The position numbers were made by a program, and so were the translations under genes. A stretch of DNA of 64,000 nucleotides from Pseudomonas citri (GTDB taxonomy: Bacteria > Pseudomonadota > Gammaproteobacteria > Pseudomonadales > Pseudomonadaceae). The DNA is taken from contig NZ_JAODAB010000006.1 of the NCBI RefSeq assembly GCF_025336485.1, positions 248,001-312,000 on the forward strand, written 5' to 3'. Position 1 is the stretch's first letter, and each line of letters opens with the position of its first letter. The notes beneath the pieces were generated by a model. That model was given only the letters and a program-made list of their open reading frames with translations, was not told the DNA's origin and ran no database searches. This document shows, one piece after another, positions 58,699-64,000 of the stretch.

Positions 58699-60645
58699 AT
58701 GTTGAACACCCTTCTTCCCATCCTGCTGTTCGCAGCCCTGGGCCTGGCGGCCCTCGGTGCCTTGCGGCGGGTGAACATGTGGCGCCGGGGGCGACCCTCC
58801 AAGGTCAACCTGATCGGCGGTCTCTTCGCCATGCCCAAGCGCTACATGGTGGATTTGCACCATGTGGTGGCGCGGGACAAATACATCGCCAACACCCACG
58901 TCGCCACGGCCGGCGGTGCGGTGGCGTCCATTGTGCTGGCGATCCTGGTGCATGGTTTCGGCCTGCATAACCGTTTCCTCGGCTACGCGTTGCTGCTGAT
59001 GTCGGCGGTGATGTTCGTCGGTGCGATCTTCGTCTACCTGCGTCGGCGCAACCCGCCTTCGCGGCTGTCGAAAGGCCCGTGGATGCGCCTGCCGAAAAGC
59101 CTGCTGGCGTTCTCGGCGTCGTTCTTCCTGGTGACCTTGCCGGTGGCCGGTATCCTGCCGGAAAACTTTGGTGGCTGGCTGGTGGTGGCCATCCTCGGTG
59201 TGGGCGTGCTGTGGGGTGTGTCGGAGTTGTTCTTCGGCATGACCTGGGGCGGGCCGATGAAACACGCCTTCGCCGGGGCCCTGCACCTGGCGTGGCACCG
59301 TCGTGCCGAGCGCTTTGGCGGTGGCCGCTCCACGGGCCTCAAGCCGCTGGACCTGAATGACCCTGCCGCACCGCTGGGCGTGGAAAAGCCCAAGGATTTC
59401 ACCTGGAACCAACTGCTCGGCTTCGACGCCTGCGTGCAGTGCGGCAAGTGTGAAGCCGCCTGTCCGGCCTTTGCCGCCGGCCAGCCGCTGAACCCGAAAA
59501 AGCTGATCCAGGACATGGTCGTCGGCCTGGCCGGCGGCACTGATGCGAAATTTGCCGGTAGCCCTTACCCAGGCAAGCCTGTGGGCGAACACGGCGGCAA
59601 TCCGCACCAGCCGATCGTCAACGGCCTGGTGGACGCCGAGACCCTGTGGTCCTGCACCACCTGCCGGGCCTGCGTCGAGGAATGCCCGATGATGATCGAG
59701 CACGTCGATGCCATCGTCGACATGCGTCGCCACCTGACCCTGGAAAAAGGCGCCACCCCGAACAAGGGCGCCGAGGTCTTGGAAAATCTCATCGCCACCG
59801 ACAACCCTGGCGGTTTTGCCCCCGGCGGACGGATGAACTGGGCGGCGGACCTGAACCTGAGCCTGCTCAGCGAGAAGAAATCCACCGACGTGCTGTTCTG
59901 GGTCGGCGACGGCGCCTTCGACATGCGCAACCAGCGCACGCTGCGTGCGTTCGTCAAAGTGCTCAAGGCGGCGAAGATCGATTTTGCCGTGCTCGGCCTC
60001 GAAGAGCGCGACAGCGGCGACGTGGCCCGGCGCCTGGGCGACGAGGCAACGTTCCAACTGTTGGCCAAACGCAACATCCAGACCCTGGCCAAGTATCGCT
60101 TCAACCGCATCGTTACCTGTGACCCTCACAGCTTCCATGTGCTGAAGAACGAATATGGCGCCTTCGATGGCAACTACCTGGTGCAGCACCACAGCACCTA
60201 CCTGGCGGAAATCATCGACGCCGGTGCGTTGAACCTCGGCCAGCACAAGGGCGACAGCGTGACCTATCACGACCCGTGCTACCTGGGCCGCTACAACGGC
60301 GAATACGAGGCGCCGCGCCAGGTGCTGCGTGCGCTGGGTATCGAGGTCAAGGAGATGCAGCGTTCCGGTTTCCGTTCGCGTTGCTGCGGCGGTGGCGGCG
60401 GTGCGCCGATCACCGACATCCCGGGCAAGCAGCGTATTCCTGACATGCGCATGGAAGACATCCGCGAGACCGGTGCCGAGCTGGTGGCCGTGGGTTGTCC
60501 ACAGTGCACGGCGATGCTCGAAGGCGTGGTCGAACCACGGCCGATGATCAAGGACATTGCCGAGTTGGTGGCCGACGCGTTGCTGGAAGACGCGGCCCCG
60601 AGCAAAGCGGCCTCGGCCAAACGTGAACCTGCGGAGGTGCATTAA
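58699..60645 (+). CDS. dgcB: Dimethylglycine demethylation protein DgcB (iron-sulphur, membrane)
   Basis: A 648-residue protein. The N-terminal third has four to five hydrophobic helices. Two ferredoxin-type motifs follow: CVQCGKCEAACP from Cys245 and CTTCRACVEECP from Cys319, each able to bind a 4Fe-4S cluster. Two CCG-type domains (CYLGRYNGEYE; SRCCGGGGG and VGCPQC) close the protein, as in heterodisulphide reductase and glycolate oxidase subunits. It should pass electrons from dimethylglycine oxidation into the membrane quinone pool. The start ATG at 58699 follows TTTGGGAGC. Its stop overlaps the next start (TAATG). Confidence 0.94.
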   Translation: MLNTLLPILLFAALGLAALGALRRVNMWRRGRPSKVNLIGGLFAMPKRYMVDLHHVVARDKYIANTHVATAGGAVASIVLAILVHGFGLHNRFLGYALLLMSAVMFVGAIFVYLRRRNPPSRLSKGPWMRLPKSLLAFSASFFLVTLPVAGILPENFGGWLVVAILGVGVLWGVSELFFGMTWGGPMKHAFAGALHLAWHRRAERFGGGRSTGLKPLDLNDPAAPLGVEKPKDFTWNQLLGFDACVQCGKCEAACPAFAAGQPLNPKKLIQDMVVGLAGGTDAKFAGSPYPGKPVGEHGGNPHQPIVNGLVDAETLWSCTTCRACVEECPMMIEHVDAIVDMRRHLTLEKGATPNKGAEVLENLIATDNPGGFAPGGRMNWAADLNLSLLSEKKSTDVLFWVGDGAFDMRNQRTLRAFVKVLKAAKIDFAVLGLEERDSGDVARRLGDEATFQLLAKRNIQTLAKYRFNRIVTCDPHSFHVLKNEYGAFDGNYLVQHHSTYLAEIIDAGALNLGQHKGDSVTYHDPCYLGRYNGEYEAPRQVLRALGIEVKEMQRSGFRSRCCGGGGGAPITDIPGKQRIPDMRMEDIRETGAELVAVGCPQCTAMLEGVVEPRPMIKDIAELVADALLEDAAPSKAASAKREPAEVH

Positions 60646-61865
60646 TGAGCGACATCGTCCGCCGCGACCCTCGCGCCGAGTGGATCGCCCGTAACCGCCT
60701 GCATCCGCTGCACGCGGCCATGCAACCGGTGCAGCACAGCTGGATGGGCCCTAACGGGATCATCCGCAAGAATGTCCACGGCGTAGGTTTCATTGGCCCC
60801 AACGGCATCAAGCGGATCGACCGCAGCGGTGCCCAGCAGGGCGGTACGACCAAGCGCACCGCCGCCGCTGAAGTGCAACTGCCGTTGCATTCGGTGCCGC
60901 AACCCAAGTTCTACATCAGCGTGGTGCCGGACATGGTCGGTGGCCGCTTGAGCAGCCACGACCGCGACTTGCTCGGCCTGGCCCATCAGCTGGCTGGCAC
61001 GGACGGTGCGGTGCTGGCGGTGGTCTTCGGCGAGCACAAGGAAAGCGCTTTCGCCACAGCGGGCGTCGACCGTCTGTTGGTGCTCGAAGGCGAGGAATTC
61101 AGCGGTTATGCACCGGAACAACGGGTCCAGGGCCTGCGGGCTGTGGATAACCAGTTCAGCCCACGTCATTGGTTGCTGCCTGACAGCCGCAGCGGTGGTG
61201 GCGAACTGGGCCGGCGTTTTGCCGCGGCCTTGGGCGAACGCCCGGCCACGCGGGTCTGGCAGGTCAAGGGCGAAGAGTGTATCGGTCGCGCCGGTGCGGG
61301 CCTGCAAGACTTGGCACGGCCGTTGGCGCGCCTGATCCTGGCGGCGGCCGAATGCGCCGAGCCGGTCAGCGAAACCCGTCACGAAGCCTTGCCGGTGGAG
61401 TTATCCACAAGCGTGGCGCGCAGCCTGTCGCGGATCGAAGACCTCGGCGCGGTGGCAGTCGACCCGGGGGCGATCCCGATGGCCGAAGCCGAGTTCATTT
61501 TCTCCGGTGGCAACGGCGTCAAGGACTGGGAGCTGTTCCACAAGACCGCCGCGGCCCTGGGCGCCACCGAAGGCGCCTCGCGGGTGGCGGTGGACGACGG
61601 CTTCATGTCGCGCGATCGCCAGGTCGGTGCGTCCGGCACCTGGGTCACGGCGCGGGTCTACGTGGCGGTCGGGATTTCCGGGGCGATCCAGCACCTGCAA
61701 GGCATCGGTGCCTGCGACAAGGTGGTGGCGATCAACCTCGATGCGGGCTGCGACATGATCAAGCGGGCGGACCTGTCGGTGATCGGCGACGGCTCGGCGA
61801 TTCTCCAGGCCTTGATCGCGGCGGTAGAGGCTTACCGCAACGAAGCCAAGCGCGATGCGGCTTAA
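60645..61865 (+). CDS. Electron-transfer flavoprotein alpha subunit of the dgc operon
   Basis: A 406-residue EtfA-like protein. The C-terminal FAD domain is clear: AEFIFSGGNGVKDW, QVGASGTWVTARVYVAVGISGAIQHLQG and VAINLDAGCDMIKRADLSVIGD. The N-terminus is about 90 residues longer than in housekeeping EtfA (about 309), with repeats of MGPNGIIRKN and IGPNGIKRID. The long form is shared by the P. aeruginosa dgc-linked copy. It is dedicated to dimethylglycine and perhaps other betaine steps. It overlaps dgcB by one base, so translation is coupled. Confidence 0.9.
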   Translation: MSDIVRRDPRAEWIARNRLHPLHAAMQPVQHSWMGPNGIIRKNVHGVGFIGPNGIKRIDRSGAQQGGTTKRTAAAEVQLPLHSVPQPKFYISVVPDMVGGRLSSHDRDLLGLAHQLAGTDGAVLAVVFGEHKESAFATAGVDRLLVLEGEEFSGYAPEQRVQGLRAVDNQFSPRHWLLPDSRSGGGELGRRFAAALGERPATRVWQVKGEECIGRAGAGLQDLARPLARLILAAAECAEPVSETRHEALPVELSTSVARSLSRIEDLGAVAVDPGAIPMAEAEFIFSGGNGVKDWELFHKTAAALGATEGASRVAVDDGFMSRDRQVGASGTWVTARVYVAVGISGAIQHLQGIGACDKVVAINLDAGCDMIKRADLSVIGDGSAILQALIAAVEAYRNEAKRDAA

Positions 61866-61880
61866 GCGAAGGATTCAACC

Positions 61881-62651
61881 ATGAGTACTCAAGTGATCAG
61901 CCTGGTGTCCATCGGCGCCCACCCGACTTCCGGTCGGCCCCGGCGCGCCGAGCAGGACGCCCGGGCGGTGGAGCTGGGCCTGCAACTGGCCGGCAAGGAC
62001 CTGCAAGTGTTGCACGCCGGCGATGTGGCCGAGCCGGCCCTGCGCGCCTACCTGGGCATGGGCCTGGACGAACTCCACGTGCTGGAAAACCCCATGGGCG
62101 CCGACGCATTGCCGGCCTTGACCGATTACCTGCGCGACGCGGGCCCCCAAGTGGTGCTCACCGGCAGCCAGGCGGAAACCGGCGAAGGCTCGGGCATGCT
62201 GCCGTTCCTGCTGGCGGAAAAACTCGGCTGGCCGCTGGTGGTGGGATTGGCGCAGGTCGAATCCATCAACGATGGTGCGGCCCTGGTGCTGCAAGCCTTG
62301 CCTCGCGGCCAACGGCGTCGCCTCAAGGTGCGCCTGCCGTTCCTCGCCACTGTGGATAACGCTGCGCCGAAGCCTCGGCAAAGCGCCTATGGCCCGGCTC
62401 GGCGTGGTGTCTTGCACGCCGAAGAGGTGGAGGTGATCGACGATGCCCTGCTGGCGGTGGCCACCCTGCAACCGGCCAAGCCACGGCCCAAGCGTTTGAA
62501 AGTGATCAAGGCCAAGAGCGGCGCCGACCGCATGAAAGCCGCCACGGCCAAGGCCAGCGGCGGAGGCGGGCAAGTGCTCAAGGGGCTCAGCCCGCAAGCG
62601 GGTGCCGAGGCGATTCTCAAGTTGCTGGTCGAGGAAGGGGTGGTTCGCTGA
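61881..62651 (+). CDS. Electron-transfer flavoprotein beta subunit of the dgc operon
   Basis: A 256-residue EtfB-like protein: SIGAHPTSGRPRRAEQDARAVELGLQLAG, then QVVLTGSQAETGEGSGMLPFLLAEKLGWPLV, the AMP-binding region, then a Lys/Ala-rich C-terminus (KAKSGADRMKAATAKASGGGG). It starts 15 bp after the alpha gene. The order alpha-beta is the reverse of most etfBA operons. It ends the dgc operon, before a strong palindrome. Confidence 0.9.
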   Translation: MSTQVISLVSIGAHPTSGRPRRAEQDARAVELGLQLAGKDLQVLHAGDVAEPALRAYLGMGLDELHVLENPMGADALPALTDYLRDAGPQVVLTGSQAETGEGSGMLPFLLAEKLGWPLVVGLAQVESINDGAALVLQALPRGQRRRLKVRLPFLATVDNAAPKPRQSAYGPARRGVLHAEEVEVIDDALLAVATLQPAKPRPKRLKVIKAKSGADRMKAATAKASGGGGQVLKGLSPQAGAEAILKLLVEEGVVR

Positions 62652-62686
62652 TCCCGGCGATCAACGCGATCCCCTGTGGGAATGGG

Positions 62687-62722
62687 CCTTTGTAGGAGCG
62701 AGCAAGCTCGCTCCTACAAAGG
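62687..62722. repeat. REP-like palindrome with 17-bp perfect arms
   Basis: cctttgtaggagcgagc, AA, gctcgctcctacaaagg. It lies 36 bp after the ETF beta stop and could end the dgc transcript. The tgtaggagcgag type differs from the gtgggagcaag units elsewhere in the window. Confidence 0.82.
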
Positions 62723-62884
62723 TTTCAGGTACACCCAGACGCATCAAGCCCTTGTAGCCTTCGCTCAAGAGACAACCCATCCGACCTGCCGCAACATCTG
62801 GCGATAAAAGCGCTGGCCTGACGCGTTGTTATGCCTCGAACCTGGCGTTAAAAAGGTCGCCCGATAGACAATGGAGTCACCTCG

Positions 62885-63451
62885 ATGGAAGTTGAATTTC
62901 GTTCAGCTTTGCCCACGGATACGCGTGATATCGCCCGCCTGTTCCAAATCTCCTCGGAAGGTGCGTCGGATTACATCTGGAGCCAACTGGCCGAGCCTGG
63001 CCAGGATCTCCTCGACGTGGGCGCTGCACGTTATGCCCGGGATAATGTCGATTTCTCCTACCAGAACTGCCTGATCGCAGAGGCCGATGGGCAGGTCATC
63101 GGCATGATGCACAGCTACGTGATGCGTCACGACCCCGAGGCGGAGCCCGTGACCGACCCGATCCTGGCTCCCTATGCCGACATGGAAGTGCCCGACACGC
63201 TCTACATTTCCAGCCTGGCCCTGCACGAGGGCTGGCGGAACAAGGGGTTGGGCGTGCGTTTTCTCGAACGGGCCCAGCAGCGTGCCGAGCAATTGGCGCT
63301 CAACGGCCTGAGCCTGATCGACTACGCCGCGAACACCGGTGCCCGACGCTTTTACGAGCGCCACGGCTTCGCCATCGTCAAGACCTGCCAGGTCGTCCCG
63401 CATCCGCTGATCCGGGTGACAGGAGAGGCGTACCTCATGCATCGGCCTTGA
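62885..63451 (+). CDS. GNAT family N-acetyltransferase
   Basis: A 188-residue protein with LYISSLALHEGWRNKGLGVRFLERAQ, an R/Q-x-x-G-x-G/A acetyl-CoA loop, and the ending YAANTGARRFYERHGF typical of GNAT enzymes. Substrate unknown. The start codon follows TGGAG. It is a single gene between the dgc operon and a repeated non-coding region. Confidence 0.87.
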   Translation: MEVEFRSALPTDTRDIARLFQISSEGASDYIWSQLAEPGQDLLDVGAARYARDNVDFSYQNCLIAEADGQVIGMMHSYVMRHDPEAEPVTDPILAPYADMEVPDTLYISSLALHEGWRNKGLGVRFLERAQQRAEQLALNGLSLIDYAANTGARRFYERHGFAIVKTCQVVPHPLIRVTGEAYLMHRP

Positions 63452-63489
63452 ACGTCAGGAAACGGCTCTGATGCCCTGAGATGAAATCC

Positions 63490-63965
63490 TTGGGGCGCGG
63501 GTTTACCCACAATCGCTGTGCGCGCCTCTGTGGATAACCTGTTCGCCCCTCGCCACACTCCCCGCCAATCAAGCCCTCCAGGCTTGCGATCAAAAACTGA
63601 TCAACCTAACTCGCTGTTTTTAGGGACTTTTACCGGTGCATAAACGCGGACACGGGGGGCTACTTGCCCCCAATCTCTGTTGGCGCCTTTGTGGATAAGA
63701 TGTTCGCTCTCCGCTGCAAGCCTTATGCATCGTGCGTTTCAGACAATTGATCAGTAAATGATCAATTCAGGTTTTTCCGCCGCAAGGATCCTGCAATCCC
63801 AGGTTTATCCAGGCATTGCGGCGGTTTTCCACAGAGCCGTCCAAATTACCCCCAAACACTGTTGGCGTTTCTGTGGATAAGATGTTTGTTTTCCCTTGGA
63901 AGCCAGGCCAGGCGGGGCTTTCCATGAATTGATCAAAAAACAACCAATCCTCTGCGCCGACCGCA
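63490..63965. promoter_or_regulatory. Triplicated DnaA-box module region
   Basis: Three degenerate units of 161-182 bp. Each has CTGT..GCG, then an exact DnaA box TGTGGATAA (63529-63537, 63690-63698, 63872-63880), then TGTT; each has a GATC exactly 59 bp from the box start (63588, 63749, 63931). Units 1 and 2 have a second GATC 11 bp further, in TGATCA. Weaker boxes (TTATCCAGG at 63805, TTTTCCACA at 63825) lie in between. No gene is present from 63452 to the end. Confidence 0.65.
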
Positions 63966-64000
63966 CTTGTTAATAAGTCGCGGTTTTTTTCTGATTTTTT

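Noticed and set aside
55887..58838. A 983-codon minus-strand open frame
   Set aside because: It is antisense to the DUF5943 gene and dgcA, which are clear real genes; its translation is His/Val/Asp-rich with no domain, as expected from the complement of high-GC codons.
58402..60642. A 746-codon minus-strand open frame
   Set aside because: Antisense to dgcB, with no recognisable motif; a GC-rich shadow.
63452..64000. Calling the DnaA-box region the chromosomal origin
   Set aside because: Known Pseudomonas origins lie beside dnaA and rpmH, which are not seen; the evidence supports only a DnaA-binding region.

Overview
The window is a stretch of a high-GC Pseudomonas chromosome, most likely from the P. 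fluorescens group. The evidence is gene order and content: the metK / ArsR-methyltransferase / tkt / epd / pgk / fba neighbourhood, the bet-cho-sdaB-gbdR block, the carnitine genes with cdhR, and the dgcAB-etf block all follow known Pseudomonas arrangements. The intergenic spaces are full of Pseudomonas REP palindromes of the 'gtgggagcaag / cttgctcccac' type. No rRNA, tRNA, CRISPR array, phage or intact insertion sequence was recognised.

Layout. 1-1909 holds nearly all of a patatin-like phospholipase that resembles the type III effector ExoU over its whole visible length; its last residues lie off the left edge. 2165-8395 is housekeeping and accessory: two small membrane proteins, MltA, a lipoprotein cytochrome c, a DUF1090 protein, LigB and a LysE-type exporter. 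8521-17281 is central metabolism: an ArsR-methyltransferase fusion with metK on the minus strand, and tkt-epd-pgk-two lipoproteins-fba on the plus strand. 17328-30187 is mixed: an antitoxin remnant, a DUF6124 gene behind a probable structured leader, two tandem PL7 alginate lyases, a response regulator with GGDEF and EAL domains, a metalloprotease, YccS, a YhiN-like flavoprotein and DbpA. 30188-34503 holds an MFS exporter and a TldD/PmbA-like pair.

34660-62651 is largely a quaternary-amine catabolic region. The ABC transporter ChoXWV and BetAB turn choline into glycine betaine. CaiX, CdhABC and a butyrobetaine-hydroxylase-like enzyme feed carnitine and probably gamma-butyrobetaine into the same pool. 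DgcAB with a dedicated electron-transfer flavoprotein demethylates dimethylglycine, and SdaB removes the serine made at the end. GbdR, CdhR and BetI are the local regulators. The betaine monooxygenase genes (gbcAB) and sarcosine oxidase genes are not in the window. A small unrelated island (52052-54497) interrupts this region and carries a toxin-antitoxin pair whose toxin gene has an in-frame amber stop.

The points most worth following are: the ExoU-like phospholipase; three repeats at 63.5-64.0 kb, each with an exact DnaA box exactly 59 bp from a GATC motif; the structured leader before the DUF6124 gene; the tandem PL7 genes with duplicated upstream boxes; a 28-bp palindrome before the ArsR-methyltransferase-metK operon; a possible small RNA at about 45.8-45.9 kb; and the broken toxin. 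Start codons were chosen by eye from ribosome-binding sites and family alignment, and all functional calls are from recognition of sequence, without database searches.
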